Below are positions 23,772-33,450 of a DNA stretch of 47,540 nt, piece after piece (within the stretch, counting starts at the first letter, position 1; each line of letters starts with the position of its first letter). The stretch comes from Acidobacteriaceae bacterium. GTDB lineage: Bacteria > Acidobacteriota > Terriglobia > Terriglobales > Acidobacteriaceae. The position numbers were made by a program, and so were the translations under genes. The notes beneath the pieces were generated by a model that was given only the letters and a program-made list of their open reading frames with translations, was not told where the DNA came from and did not search any database. The stretch lies in the NCBI GenBank assembly GCA_027452245.1, contig DAIDGW010000067.1, positions 1 to 47,540 on the forward strand, in the 5' to 3' direction.

Positions 23772-23880
23772 TATTCCTCCTTACAGGTTGATCGGGATCC
23801 GCGAACCTGGGAGCTGATACGGTTGCGAAGCAGCTTGCGGCCGGCATCGAACCATCGCTCCCGTGATTCGCTTTGACTCG

Positions 23881-23909
23881 ACTATCCGCTGCGCGTCGAA
23901 GACGGTCAA
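23881..23909 (-). promoter_or_regulatory. Candidate promoter of the PYP homologue
   Basis: On the minus strand, TTGACC (23904-23909) and GATAGT (23881-23886) are separated by 17 bases, a plausible sigma-70-type pair. Transcription would begin near 23874, giving a leader of about 100 bases before the GTG start. Read by eye only. Confidence 0.35.
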
Positions 23910-23988
23910 TTGCACTCGATTGATTTTGACGAACTGAGGTAATCGCAAAGGTTACGCAATTGATTGCCGGGAAAAAAGAAGCAGATTC

Positions 23989-24005
23989 TTTGCCTTAAAG
24001 GCAAA
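23989..24005 (-). terminator. Weak hairpin after the zinc-ribbon gene
   Basis: TTTGCC-TTAAA-GGCAAA forms a six-bp stem just past the stop of the zinc-ribbon gene. On the minus strand a run of six T follows about twelve bases further on, too far for a standard intrinsic terminator. If functional it would separate this gene from the PYP homologue. Confidence 0.3.
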
Positions 24006-24019
24006 CTGGAGGGAGTTCG

Positions 24020-24295
24020 CTATTCAGTGAAGACGACGGATTGCACTCCGGAAATCTCGAAGCGCTTGCGGCAGCGAATGTTCTTGCAGGCCATCATGTC
24101 ATCTTTGCGAAGCATGTAGGACCGCGCCTTGGCGAAGCGGGCGCGATCGCGTTCATCGGCTCGCCCGGGAAGCTGGCGTTTCTTGGTGCGGACCAGCCAC
24201 GTGACTTCGTATTCCGCCGCCTGCCTGCAATGCGGACAGTTCAACGTTGCCGGTTTTTTTTCCTGTCGTTCGTCAAAAAACTCGCGCTCTTCCAT
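24020..24295 (-). CDS. Small zinc-ribbon protein
   Basis: A 91-residue protein from the ATG read at 24295, which has GGAG three bases upstream; a start seven codons earlier (24316) lacks a ribosome site. It is acidic at the N-terminus (MEEREFFDERQEKK). It contains CPHC and, about 55 residues later, CKNIRCRKRF, giving four cysteines for one zinc, with a basic helical stretch (RADERDRARFAKARSYMLRK) between. The two half-sites suggest a nucleic-acid-binding or structural zinc ribbon. Function unknown. It is divergent from guaB. Confidence 0.7.
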   Translation of the reverse strand: MEEREFFDERQEKKPATLNCPHCRQAAEYEVTWLVRTKKRQLPGRADERDRARFAKARSYMLRKDDMMACKNIRCRKRFEISGVQSVVFTE

Positions 24296-24348
24296 TGGCT
24301 CCGCTTCCCGCGGCATTTACGCATGCCGATAATGCGATTATTGCATAA

Positions 24349-26067
<1,719 letters not shown>

Positions 26068-26133
26068 AAATTGCAGGTTGGTCGCTCGTCGTTGACCCAA
26101 CCCGGATGCACAGTAAGCGACTGAAAATATCCT

Positions 26134-26631
26134 ATGAGCACAGCACTCCAGCCACCTCCAGCATTGGATGCGCCGGAACATGAAATCCTGAAGACGTGGA
26201 TTGCGGCTATCCTGTGGATGATCGTCATTGCGATCGAGTCCACAACCTGGCTTTCTTCGCATAACACCAGCCGGATTCTGTACCCCATCTTTCATTTTCT
26301 CTTTGGTGTGAGCTGGCAGGAGTTCCAGCCGTGGAATCACGTGATCCGCAAATGCGGGCACGTGGTGGGATATGGAATCTTGAGTGTCCTTCTGTTCCGG
26401 GCGTGGCGCGCGACTTTTCGCAAGTCGGCGCTGCAAGCTTGGGCATTGCGCTGGTCGGGTCTGGCCGTGCTGGGAACGCTGACCGTAGCCAGTCTCGACG
26501 AATGGCATCAGACGTATCTCCCCTCGCGTACAGGACGCTGGCAGGACGTGGTACTGGATACTTCCGCGGGCATCTTGTTTCAGGCGCTGATCTATTTTTG
26601 GACGCGATCGCGTATGTCTACCGCAAAATAG
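26134..26631 (+). CDS. VanZ-like family membrane protein
   Basis: A 165-residue protein with about four hydrophobic segments. The VanZ-family landmarks are present: RKCGHVVGYGILSVLLFRAW in the middle, SLDEWHQTYLPSRTGRWQDVVLDTSAG towards the C-terminus, and an N-terminal AILWMIVIAIESTTW helix. Enterococcal VanZ lowers teicoplanin susceptibility by an unclear mechanism; most family members are uncharacterised, so no resistance role is implied. It follows guaB on the same strand and converges on an MFS gene. Confidence 0.85.
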   Translation: MSTALQPPPALDAPEHEILKTWIAAILWMIVIAIESTTWLSSHNTSRILYPIFHFLFGVSWQEFQPWNHVIRKCGHVVGYGILSVLLFRAWRATFRKSALQAWALRWSGLAVLGTLTVASLDEWHQTYLPSRTGRWQDVVLDTSAGILFQALIYFWTRSRMSTAK

Positions 26632-26671
26632 AGTGCGCAGGCAGTGAGAACTGAAAGCGATTTCGCCCCGA

Positions 26672-27838
26672 TTATCGTGCACTGAGCAACAAGAGCAATG
26701 CCGAGATGGCAGCCAATCCTGCCGAGACATAGAACGGAAATGAGGCACCGTAGGTCTTCCACAACTCTCCCATAATCAGGCTGGCGGCCAGCGTTGCCAC
26801 GCTGGTCGAAAAGAAATAGAGCCCCAGAGCGCGGCCGCGCACGTCCGCAGGGACAGCCTGCACCATCAAAGCTTTCAGGACCGGCTGCGTCAAAGCATAG
26901 TAAACGCCATATACAGCCATGGCGATCCAAAGCGCCGAGACCGAGGGAGCGCGTCCGAAAACAAAGTAGACTGCCGTGAAGACGAAATATCCGGCGGCGG
27001 CGATCCAGCGCCGGGAAGCGTGGTCACTCAGCCATCCCGCAGGCCATGAACCGAGCGTGTACGTCGCGTTGAACACCAAGCCCAGCAAAGGCGCCCGCGA
27101 AATCGGAATGCCGATGTTCTGCGCCCGCAGTACCAAGAACATGTCGCTGGAATTACCCAATGAGAAAAGGGTCACCGCAAACAGCGTAAGGTAGAAAGGC
27201 CGGGGAAGCGGCGGCCCCTTGAAGAGCGAAGCGGTGGAATTTGCGCTGGGTTTGCGGTCGCGGCCTGTTTCGCGGATCGCCGTCGCGGCCACCAGAATGC
27301 AGAGCGCTCCTGGAATCGCGGCGGCCAGGAACACAGAGCGCATCCCCCCGTGCGCCAGCAGGAGCAAAGCCGTCAGTGGTCCGGCAATGGCTCCTGCGGA
27401 ATCCATGGATTGAATGAGCCCATAGGCGGAGCCCAGACGAGCTTTCTCAACCGACTCCGCCACCATCACATCGCGCGGCGCGCTCCGAATTCCCTTCGCA
27501 ACGCGATCGCCAAAACGGATCAGCAAAACCTGCCACCATGCGCCCACGAAGGCTAATGCGGGCTTGACGATATTGGCGACAACGTATCCGCTTACCACCA
27601 GCGGCTTCCGGTGTCGGATCCGGTCGGTAATGCTTCCGGAAAAAAGTTTGGCGAATGAGGCGACACTTTCGGCGATGCCTTCGATCAATCCCAGTTGCGC
27701 GGGCCCGGCTCCGAGCGAAACGAGAAATGCAGGCAGCACCCAGTACGCCATCTCACTCGCCGTGTCATTTAGAAATGACGTCAGGCCGAACACGTAAACG
27801 TTGCGGGCGGGGTGGGGTGCGGAAGGATTCTGGGCCAC
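26672..27838 (-). CDS. MFS transporter
   Basis: A 388-residue protein with a GTG start. It begins NVYVFGLTSFLNDTASEMAYWVLPAFL and has FSGSITDRIRHRKPLVVSGY (motif A region) and LLIRFGDRVAKGIRSAPRDVMVAES. The last is diagnostic of a bacterial MFS subgroup (FLND...DR.GKGIR..PRD) whose substrates are not established. Twelve hydrophobic segments fit. It differs clearly from the EntS-like MFS protein at the left of the window. It converges with the VanZ-like gene and lies 43 bases downstream of a membrane-anchored protein gene read on the same strand. Confidence 0.88.
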   Translation of the reverse strand: MAQNPSAPHPARNVYVFGLTSFLNDTASEMAYWVLPAFLVSLGAGPAQLGLIEGIAESVASFAKLFSGSITDRIRHRKPLVVSGYVVANIVKPALAFVGAWWQVLLIRFGDRVAKGIRSAPRDVMVAESVEKARLGSAYGLIQSMDSAGAIAGPLTALLLLAHGGMRSVFLAAAIPGALCILVAATAIRETGRDRKPSANSTASLFKGPPLPRPFYLTLFAVTLFSLGNSSDMFLVLRAQNIGIPISRAPLLGLVFNATYTLGSWPAGWLSDHASRRWIAAAGYFVFTAVYFVFGRAPSVSALWIAMAVYGVYYALTQPVLKALMVQAVPADVRGRALGLYFFSTSVATLAASLIMGELWKTYGASFPFYVSAGLAAISALLLLLSAR

Positions 27839-27881
27839 CTGAGGTTCTTATCACAACCGTGGGGCGAAGAATAGGGAAAGG

Positions 27882-28373
27882 TCAGTCGAAAGGCAGGTAC
27901 TTGGTCACGACCCATTGTCCATTCTGGTTTTCGAGGGTAACGGTAGCGAGTTCGTGATAGGTGCCGCCTTGTGCGCCGCCGTTCTTCCGCTTGGTGCGGT
28001 AGTGGAGGCTGATCGAAGGAGGCGAGTCTTCCCACTCGGCCAATTTCCACGCGACCAGCGGGTGTTGCGCCTCGGAATCACAGATGAAGTGCGCGTACTT
28101 CTTGCGATAATCGTGCTCCCAGTCGGCGAGCACGTTGTCGCATTGGCCGTCCTGCATTTCGTGAAGAAACTTGCCGGCAGCGCGTTCGGTGGAACGGTCG
28201 CGCAGCGGATTCATCTCGATGCTGAGCGGCAGGTTGGTCAGCGGATCGCGCTCAGGGCTGCGCCCGAGGACCGGTCCTTGATTGCTGAGCCACCAAATGT
28301 ATCCCAGAAAACCGAAGACCAGCACGGCGCCGGCGGCGATGGCAATGCCAATCTGGGTACGGTTTGCGGCCAT
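27882..28373 (-). CDS. Membrane-anchored protein of unknown function
   Basis: A 163-residue protein with one N-terminal membrane helix (IGIAIAAGAVLVFGFLGYIWWL) and a soluble domain beyond it. Visible features are a helical segment (ERAAGKFLHEMQDGQCDNVLADWEHDYRKKY) with two cysteines and C-terminal strands (SISLHYRTKRKNGG, ELATVTLENQNGQWVVTKYLPF), like an NTF2/DUF4878-type alpha+beta fold. That comparison is a guess. It lies just past the terminator of the ribosomal operon on the same strand. Confidence 0.65.
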   Translation of the reverse strand: MAANRTQIGIAIAAGAVLVFGFLGYIWWLSNQGPVLGRSPERDPLTNLPLSIEMNPLRDRSTERAAGKFLHEMQDGQCDNVLADWEHDYRKKYAHFICDSEAQHPLVAWKLAEWEDSPPSISLHYRTKRKNGGAQGGTYHELATVTLENQNGQWVVTKYLPFD

Positions 28374-28461
28374 TGTGAGGAAAGTGTAATGAACCTGTGC
28401 GAGATCGCAAGGTTACCAGCGGAAGGCGCGGGGGTACATGTACGGAGGTGAGCGAAGAAAA

Positions 28462-28485
28462 GAGGCACGGTTGAAACCGTGCCTC
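28462..28485 (-). terminator. Intrinsic terminator of the ribosomal operon
   Basis: About 30 bases past the rplQ stop, an 11-bp perfect inverted repeat (GAGGCACGGTT / AACCGTGCCTC) forms a hairpin with a tiny loop. On the minus strand it is followed immediately by TTTTCTTCG. Strong stem plus T-tract is a standard rho-independent terminator. The stem core also belongs to the tetraloop hairpin family seen in the operon spacers. Confidence 0.8.
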
Positions 28486-28513
28486 GGTTGAAGTTCGTTC
28501 TACAGCCCGGGAA

Positions 28514-29023
28514 CTACTCTTTGTTGTCTTCTTCTTTTTCCTTGATGGGCTCGACACCGCCGTCTTTGGCGGCCTGCGCTTCGGCCTCTTCCATGGCCTT
28601 CTTGGCTTCGGCGGCGCGCTTGGCGCGAGCTTCGGCGCGTTTTTCACGCTTCTCGTCGATGATCTTCTCGCTGCCGAGAAGTTCGAGGAATGCCTTGTCG
28701 GCACCGTCGCCCTTGTTCCATGCGGTGCGGATGACGCGCGTGTATCCGCCATCGCGATCGCCGAAACGCGGACCGATGGTATCGAATAGCTTTACCACGG
28801 CCTCGTCGGTCATCAGATAGGAGGAGGCGAGACGGCGGGCGGCGAGATCTCCACGCTTGCCCAGCGTGATCATCTTCTCGACGAGGGGCCGAGCGGCCTT
28901 GGCCTTGGGCACGGTGGTTTCGACACGTTCTTCGATGATCACCGAGGTGACCAGATTGCGCAGCAGGGAACGGCGGTGCGCGGTGTTACGTCCGAGTTTG
29001 TATCCGGCAACTTTATGACGCAT
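28514..29023 (-). CDS. rplQ: 50S ribosomal protein L17
   Basis: A 169-residue protein starting MRHKVAGYKLGRNTAHRRSLLRNL, the invariant L17 opening. The core ends near residue 118 (GYTRVIRTAWNKGDGADKAFLELLG). About 45 further residues are Lys/Glu/Ala-rich (EKREKRAEARAKRAAEAKKAMEE...KEKEEDNKE), probably a disordered or helical tail beyond the usual length. L17 sits by the peptide exit tunnel. It is the last gene of the operon, after rpoA. Confidence 0.97.
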   Translation of the reverse strand: MRHKVAGYKLGRNTAHRRSLLRNLVTSVIIEERVETTVPKAKAARPLVEKMITLGKRGDLAARRLASSYLMTDEAVVKLFDTIGPRFGDRDGGYTRVIRTAWNKGDGADKAFLELLGSEKIIDEKREKRAEARAKRAAEAKKAMEEAEAQAAKDGGVEPIKEKEEDNKE

Positions 29024-29034
29024 TTCAGACCTCA

Positions 29035-29089
29035 GGGGCTAAAGCCCCGAATTCATTGGAGCTTGGGGCGGCACGGCTAAAGCCGTGCC
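29035..29089. repeat. Two TTTA-capped palindromes in the rpoA-rplQ spacer
   Basis: GGGGCT-AA-AGCCCC at 29035-29048 and GGCACGGCT-AA-AGCCGTGCC at 29070-29089. On the mRNA (minus) strand both read as stems closed by C-G around TTTA. The second has nine perfect pairs. They belong to the hairpin family described in the findings. Confidence 0.75.
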
Positions 29090-29116
29090 TTCCCGGTGTT
29101 GCTTGCTTAAATCCTT

Positions 29117-30154
29117 CTATAGCTGATCGTCCGGGCCGTAGGCCGACGCAGGCAGCGGAACGTTGGACGTGGGCCCTGGTACCGCATTGCCGTGTTCATC
29201 GATCTTCATGCCCAGGCTCAGTCCCATCGAGGACAAAATTTCCTTGATCTCGTTCAGCGACTTGCGGCCGAAGTTTTTGGTCTTCAGCATTTCGGCTTCG
29301 GTCTTCTGGACGAGCTCTCCGATGGTCTGGATGTTCGCGTTCTTCAGGCAGTTGTAGCTGCGCACCGAGAGCTCGAGCTCCTCGACGGAACGATTCAGGT
29401 TCTCGTTGTGGATTTCGGGCTTGCGATCTTCGCTCGACGATGTTCCGGTCTCGATCTCTTCCTCGAAGTTGATGAAGATATTCATGTGGTCCTTCAGCAG
29501 CTTCGCCGAGAGTCCGATGGCATCGGCCGGAGTGATGGAGCCGTTGGTCCAAACTTCGAGAGTGAGCTTGTCGTAATCGGTGATCTGGCCAAGGCGCGCG
29601 GCTTCGACCGTGTAATTGCACTTGCGCACGGGCGAGTGGACGGAATCGATGGGAATGAATCCGATGCCGAGATCTTCGTCGAAATTCTTGTCAGCGGAGA
29701 CATAGCCCCGCCCGCGCTTTAAGCGCATTTCCATGTCGAGCTTGCCGCCTTCGCTGACGGTCGCGATGTAGACGTCTTTGTCGAGGACTTCGACGTCTCC
29801 ATCGGCTTCGATCATGCCGCTGGTGACGACGCCGGGCTGATCGGCGCGAAGGTAGATAGCCTTCGGCGCATCGCCGGCGAGCTTGAACGGAATCTGCTTC
29901 AGGTTGAGGATGATGTCCGTCGCGTCCTCAACCACGCCGGGGATCGACTGGAACTCGTGCAGCACGCCTTCCATCTTCACCGCAGTGACGGCCGCGCCTT
30001 CGATCGAGCTGAGCAGCACGCGGCGCAGAGCATTGCCGATCGTGGTGCCGAATCCGCGCTCAAACGGCTGCGCCCAGAAGATGCCGTACTTGTCGGTAAG
30101 GCTGGAGGTGTCAACTGCGAGACGTTTTGGTTTTTGAAAACCCTTCCAAAGCAT
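29117..30154 (-). CDS. rpoA: DNA-directed RNA polymerase alpha subunit
   Basis: A 345-residue protein with AAGGAGAAA before the ATG. The N-terminal dimerisation and assembly domain has [26 protein letters not shown] sequence ([22 protein letters not shown]). The flexible linker follows near residue 235 ([13 protein letters not shown]). The C-terminal domain (about 250-320) has [21 protein letters not shown] and [23 protein letters not shown] helix-hairpin-helix sequence, which binds UP elements and activators. An extra tail of about 25 residues ([22 protein letters not shown]) ends the protein. It lies between rpsD and rplQ, as in the alpha operon. Confidence 0.98.
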   Translation of the reverse strand: MLWKGFQKPKRLAVDTSSLTDKYGIFWAQPFERGFGTTIGNALRRVLLSSIEGAAVTAVKMEGVLHEFQSIPGVVEDATDIILNLKQIPFKLAGDAPKAIYLRADQPGVVTSGMIEADGDVEVLDKDVYIATVSEGGKLDMEMRLKRGRGYVSADKNFDEDLGIGFIPIDSVHSPVRKCNYTVEAARLGQITDYDKLTLEVWTNGSITPADAIGLSAKLLKDHMNIFINFEEEIETGTSSSEDRKPEIHNENLNRSVEELELSVRSYNCLKNANIQTIGELVQKTEAEMLKTKNFGRKSLNEIKEILSSMGLSLGMKIDEHGNAVPGPTSNVPLPASAYGPDDQL

Positions 30155-30277
30155 TGTTTATTTCTCCTTCGACCATATGGCTCAACGTCGGCTCCCAGAA
30201 CCGGTCCGGGTTCAGGTCAGGCGCTGACGAAGGCTGATCTGGTGCGAAAAATGGACCGAACATTTTGCGATTTTGCG

Positions 30278-30318
30278 ATCGGGCAATTGAGTGATTCTCA
30301 ATCGCTCAATGGCCCGAT
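30278..30318. repeat. Long imperfect hairpin in the rpsD-rpoA spacer
   Basis: Arms ATCGGGC (30278-30284) with GCCCGAT (30312-30318) and ATTGAGTGATT (30286-30296) with AATCGCTCAAT (30300-30310) form an 18-bp stem with one mismatch and one wobble around a three-base loop. The ATCGGGCAATT core is shared with the spacers at 36.9 and 39.6 kb. Confidence 0.75.
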
Positions 30319-30337
30319 GACGCCATCGCTCAATTCC

Positions 30338-30967
30338 TTACTTGCTATACAGTTCGACGATCAACTGTTCGTTGACCGGCAACTGGATGTCTTCGCGCTT
30401 GGGCAGACCGAGCACACGCGCTTTGTAATTGTCGCGATCGACTTCCAGCCAAGTGGGTAGCGTGCCGTGGCTGGCGAATTCCTTCGCCATCTCAAGCACT
30501 GCCAGCTTCTTGCTGTTTTCGCGAATGGAAATCTCTTCGCCCGCGCTCACTTCGTAAGAGGGGATATTGACCTTGCGGTTATCGACGGCGACGTGCCCAT
30601 GGCGGACCAACTGCCGGGCCTGACGACGGGACTGCGCGAACCCAAGGCGGAAGACCACGTTATCGAGACGGCGCTCAAGTTGTTGCAGGAGGCGTTCGCC
30701 GGTCACGCCCTTGGCGCGCGCGGCTTTCTCGAAGTAGTTGCGGAACTGACCTTCCTGCGTGAAGTAAATGCGCTTCGCTTTCTGCTTTTCACGCAACTGC
30801 AAGCCATAACCTACGACTTTGGCCTTGCGGTCTTTTCCATGTTGTCCGGGAGCGAAATTGCGCTTCTCGATAGGACACTTGTCGCTGAAGCACTTGGCGC
30901 CTTTGAGGAACAACTTCATGCCCTCGCGGCGACAGAGACGGCATACTGCATCGGTGTAACGTGCCAT
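30338..30967 (-). CDS. rpsD: 30S ribosomal protein S4
   Basis: A 209-residue protein with AAAGGAG before the ATG. It shows [23 protein letters not shown] at the start with two closely spaced cysteines, [33 protein letters not shown] and the S4 RNA-binding domain ([39 protein letters not shown]). S4 is a primary 16S-binding protein and often the autoregulator of the alpha operon. Normal length. Confidence 0.98.
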   Translation of the reverse strand: MARYTDAVCRLCRREGMKLFLKGAKCFSDKCPIEKRNFAPGQHGKDRKAKVVGYGLQLREKQKAKRIYFTQEGQFRNYFEKAARAKGVTGERLLQQLERRLDNVVFRLGFAQSRRQARQLVRHGHVAVDNRKVNIPSYEVSAGEEISIRENSKKLAVLEMAKEFASHGTLPTWLEVDRDNYKARVLGLPKREDIQLPVNEQLIVELYSK

Positions 30968-31103
30968 GTTTCTCCTTTGTAAACCGGTTTACGGGACTGG
31001 CTTCCCTTCTTCCCGGTTGAAAATGTTGTCTGGTCGCCGGTCGTTAGCCGGCGCCAAATCTCAGCTAGGTATTTCTTCACACGTCTTCAAACTGCTCTCG
31101 CCA

Positions 31104-31137
31104 GATCCTTCGCTCCGCACGCGGCGCGCTCAGGATG
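31104..31137. repeat. ATCCTTCGCT...AGGAT repeat, expanded copy
   Basis: GATCCTTCGCT, then about twelve inserted bases (CCGCACGCGGCG), then CGCTCAGGAT. It is the same end sequences as the 22-base copies at 32619 and 37413, here in the rpsK-rpsD spacer. The ends ATCCT and AGGAT are complementary. Confidence 0.65.
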
Positions 31138-31150
31138 CAGCAATTTCTAC

Positions 31151-31585
31151 TTATACTCTGCGTCTTTTTGGCGGACGGCAGCCGTTGTGCGGAATCGGCG
31201 TCGAATCACGGATTGATCGCACTTCGATTCCGGCGGCAGCCAGCGCACGTACAGCGGACTCGCGTCCGGAACCGGGGCCGCTGACGCGAACGTCGACGCT
31301 GCGGACACCGTGATCGCGAGCCATGTTGGCGGCATTCATTGCGGCCTGCTGCGCCGCGAACGGCGTGCCCTTACGCGATCCACGGAAGCCGAGTGATCCG
31401 GAACTCTTCCAGGACAGAACGTTGCCGTTCATGTCGGTAATGGTCACGATCGTGTTGTTGAAGGATGCCTGAACGTAGGCAAGCCCGTGCGGAACGTGCT
31501 TGCGTTCCTTCTTCTTGAACGTCTTCTTCTTGCCTTTTTTTTCGGCTGCGGCTCCAGTGCCGCCGGCTGCTGCTGGTTTTGCCAT
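31151..31585 (-). CDS. rpsK: 30S ribosomal protein S11
   Basis: A 144-residue protein. The core ([50 protein letters not shown]..., ending CRPPKRRRV) is canonical. The N-terminal extension of about 28 residues ([20 protein letters not shown], then KTFKKKERK) is longer and more Ala/Gly/Lys-rich than in E. coli. S11 lines the 30S platform with the mRNA path. No strong ribosome site precedes the ATG; the spacer upstream is occupied by a repeat. Confidence 0.97.
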   Translation of the reverse strand: MAKPAAAGGTGAAAEKKGKKKTFKKKERKHVPHGLAYVQASFNNTIVTITDMNGNVLSWKSSGSLGFRGSRKGTPFAAQQAAMNAANMARDHGVRSVDVRVSGPGSGRESAVRALAAAGIEVRSIRDSTPIPHNGCRPPKRRRV

Positions 31586-31595
31586 AAATCCGTTT

Positions 31596-31676
31596 CCAGT
31601 GGCCAGTTGGCCAATTGCCAGTTTTGATTGCCCGCCTGCTGGTCAGAATGACTGGCAACTGACCGCTGGCGACTGG
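31596..31676. repeat. Long imperfect inverted repeat of CTGGCAACTGGCC type in the rpsM-rpsK spacer
   Basis: The left arm at 31596-31621 (CCAGTGGCCAGTTGGCCAAT and on to GCCAG) and the right arm at 31652-31676 (starting CTGGCAACTGACCGCTGGCG) are near-complementary over about 25 bases with a few mismatches and a 30-base loop. The left arm starts about ten bases before the rpsK start codon and is shared with the copy before rpmJ. Confidence 0.7.
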
Positions 31677-31684
31677 CCGGGTGT

Positions 31685-32071
31685 TTAAGTTTTTGCGGTC
31701 GCTTTTTTCTTCTGGGCGACGGTGCCTTTGCGCGGACCCTTGCGGGTACGGGCATTCGTATGGGTGCGCTGTCCGCGAACCGGGAGGTTGCGGCGATGGC
31801 GGAATCCGCGATAGGATCCGATTTCGATGAGCCGCTTGATGTTCATCGAAATTTCCTTGCGCAGATCGCCTTCGACCAGACCTTCGGCTTCAATCACGGT
31901 ACGGATGCGGTTGACCTCATCTTCGCTGAGATCCTGAACCTTCTTCATGGGATCGACCTTCGCCTCGTCGAGAATGCGTCCCGCGCGCGGATTGCCGATG
32001 CCATAGATGTAGGTCAGCGCGATGTTGATATGTTTCTGGCGGGGAAGATCCACGCCTGCAATACGTGCCAT
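31685..32071 (-). CDS. rpsM: 30S ribosomal protein S13
   Basis: A 128-residue protein: [26 protein letters not shown], the helix-two-turn-helix centre ([25 protein letters not shown]) and [29 protein letters not shown], followed by a short Lys-rich tail. S13 sits in the 30S head and contacts the P-site tRNA. It follows rpmJ after a spacer of about 100 bases holding two hairpins. Confidence 0.98.
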   Translation of the reverse strand: MARIAGVDLPRQKHINIALTYIYGIGNPRAGRILDEAKVDPMKKVQDLSEDEVNRIRTVIEAEGLVEGDLRKEISMNIKRLIEIGSYRGFRHRRNLPVRGQRTHTNARTRKGPRKGTVAQKKKATAKT

Positions 32072-32082
32072 GTTTTACCTCA

Positions 32083-32136
32083 GCGGCGAAAGCCGCAAAT
32101 CACGATGCTTAATTATCGCAGCGCCAAAGCGCTGCG
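32083..32136. repeat. Two tetraloop hairpins in the rpmJ-rpsM spacer
   Basis: GCGGC-GAAA-GCCGC at 32083-32096 and CGCAGCGC-CAAA-GCGCTGCG at 32117-32136. On the mRNA strand they read GCGGC-TTTC-GCCGC and CGCAGCGC-TTTG-GCGCTGCG. Together they fill much of the spacer. Confidence 0.75.
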
Positions 32137-32171
32137 CCAGCCAAAAGCTCAACGCCCCGCCAAAGAATCAC

Positions 32172-32285
32172 TTAACCCTGGCGTTGCTTGTGTTTGGTGT
32201 TGACGCAGATCACCCTCACCACGCCCTTGCGGTGAATGATCTTGCACTTGTCGCAAATCTTTTTTACCGATGCCCGTACCTTCAT
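32172..32285 (-). CDS. rpmJ: 50S ribosomal protein L36
   Basis: A 37-residue protein, found by translating the minus strand between infA and rps[21 protein letters not shown] then [17 protein letters not shown]. It is the zinc-binding (C+) form with Cys11, Cys14, Cys27 and His32 as the CxxC...C...H ligand set. Position between infA and rpsM is the standard one. Confidence 0.97.
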   Translation of the reverse strand: MKVRASVKKICDKCKIIHRKGVVRVICVNTKHKQRQG

Positions 32286-32293
32286 AAATGCAG

Positions 32294-32320
32294 TTTCCAG
32301 TTGTCCGTGGCCAGTTGCCA
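32294..32320. repeat. Second copy of the CTGGCAACTGGCC arm, before rpmJ
   Basis: TTTCCAGTTGTCCGTGGCCA followed by GTTGCCA, closely like the left arm at 31593-31621. It lies at the same distance (about eight to ten bases) upstream of the rpmJ start as that arm does upstream of rpsK. Confidence 0.6.
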
Positions 32321-32374
32321 ATCAAACTACCGGGTTTCGCCCGGCGGAAGAGCCGAATCAGTTGCTCCCACAAA

Positions 32375-32593
32375 TCACTTATAACGATAAACGATTCTGC
32401 CGCGATTGAGGTCGTAGGGAGAAAGCTCGACTGCGACCTTATCGCCCGGCAGGATGCGGATAAAATTTTTGCGCATCTTGCCGGAAACATGTGCCAGCAC
32501 CTGATGCTTATTTTCCAGTTCGACCCGGAACATGGCATTGGGCAGGGGTTCCAAGACCACTGCCATCACTTCAATCGCGTCTTCTTTGCTCAT
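32375..32593 (-). CDS. infA: Translation initiation factor IF-1
   Basis: A 72-residue protein, the exact family length: [52 protein letters not shown] and [17 protein letters not shown]. This is an OB-fold that binds the 30S A site during initiation. The MSKEDAIE start confirms the N-terminus. It lies between map and rpmJ. Confidence 0.98.
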   Translation of the reverse strand: MSKEDAIEVMAVVLEPLPNAMFRVELENKHQVLAHVSGKMRKNFIRILPGDKVAVELSPYDLNRGRIVYRYK

Positions 32594-32618
32594 CGACTCC
32601 TTGCGTTTCTATACGGCA

Positions 32619-32640
32619 GATCCTTCGCTGCGCTCAGGAT
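32619..32640. repeat. GATCCTTCGCTGCGCTCAGGAT repeat in the map-infA spacer
   Basis: A 22-base element with complementary ends (ATCCT / AGGAT), differing at one base from the copy at 37413-37434. The central CGCTGCGCT is also partly self-complementary. Confidence 0.7.
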
Positions 32641-32677
32641 TTCGGCTGCGGGCTCAGACGCCGCGCAAACGCCTCAA

Positions 32678-33430
32678 CTACTGCGTCAAAATCACCGGCC
32701 CATTTTTCGTCACGGCCACGCAATGTTCGAAATGGGCGCTGCAACTGCCATCGGCGGTAACCGCGGTCCACTTGTCGCCCAATACGCGCGTTTCAGGCTT
32801 GCCGAAATTCACCATGGGCTCGATTGCCAGGACCATTCCCTCGCGTAAGCGCGCGCCGTGCCCCCGCGATCCATAATTCGGAACCTGCGGTTCTTCGTGC
32901 AAGCGCGTCCCGATTCCGTGCCCGACAAACTCCCGAACCACGCTGAAACCGTTCCCTTCGACATGCTCCTGCACGGCGGCTCCGACATCGCCGATTGAGT
33001 TGCCGATTCGCACCTGCTCAATGCCGCGGTACAAAGATTCTTCTGTAACTTTCAGCAGCTTCTCCAGTTCCGGATCAATCTTCGCGCCCACAGGAACGGT
33101 AATGGCAGCATCGCCATAATATCCGTCGAGCACCACGCCGCAATCGATCGAGACAATGTCTCCGGTCTCCAGCGTACGCTTTTCCGACGGAATGCCATGC
33201 ACGATTTCCTCGTTCACCGACGTGCAGAGCACGCAAGGATAGTCGTAGTATCCCTTGAACGCCGGCTTGGCTCCGAACTCCCTGATCTTGGCCTCGGCGG
33301 CATGTTCGAGGTCCATCGTGGTCACACCCGGCGCGACTACGGTGCGCAAATAATCAAGCACCTGCCGGACGATGTGGCCACTGCGCCGCATCTTCTCGAT
33401 TTCCGCCGCGGTCTTACAAACGATTGCCAT
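32678..33430 (-). CDS. map: Methionine aminopeptidase, type I
   Basis: A 250-residue enzyme that removes N-terminal Met from new proteins. Visible motifs of the pita-bread fold are KPAFKGYYDYPCVLCTSVNEEIVHGIP (with the substrate-site His), DIVSIDCGVVLDGYYGDAAIT (two metal-binding Asp), VVREFVGHGIGTRLHEEPQVPNYG (metal-binding His) and MVLAIEPMVNFG then a final TAVTADGSCSAHFEHCVAV (metal-binding Glu). No N-terminal extension, so type Ia. It is placed between adk and infA as in many bacteria. Confidence 0.97.
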   Translation of the reverse strand: MAIVCKTAAEIEKMRRSGHIVRQVLDYLRTVVAPGVTTMDLEHAAEAKIREFGAKPAFKGYYDYPCVLCTSVNEEIVHGIPSEKRTLETGDIVSIDCGVVLDGYYGDAAITVPVGAKIDPELEKLLKVTEESLYRGIEQVRIGNSIGDVGAAVQEHVEGNGFSVVREFVGHGIGTRLHEEPQVPNYGSRGHGARLREGMVLAIEPMVNFGKPETRVLGDKWTAVTADGSCSAHFEHCVAVTKNGPVILTQ

Positions 33431-33450
33431 TCTGGGTTTTACTTTATTCC

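Noticed and set aside
26134-26631. Glycopeptide-resistance gene vanZ
   Set aside because: Only the broad VanZ-like family is supported; no vanHAX or other resistance genes are present.
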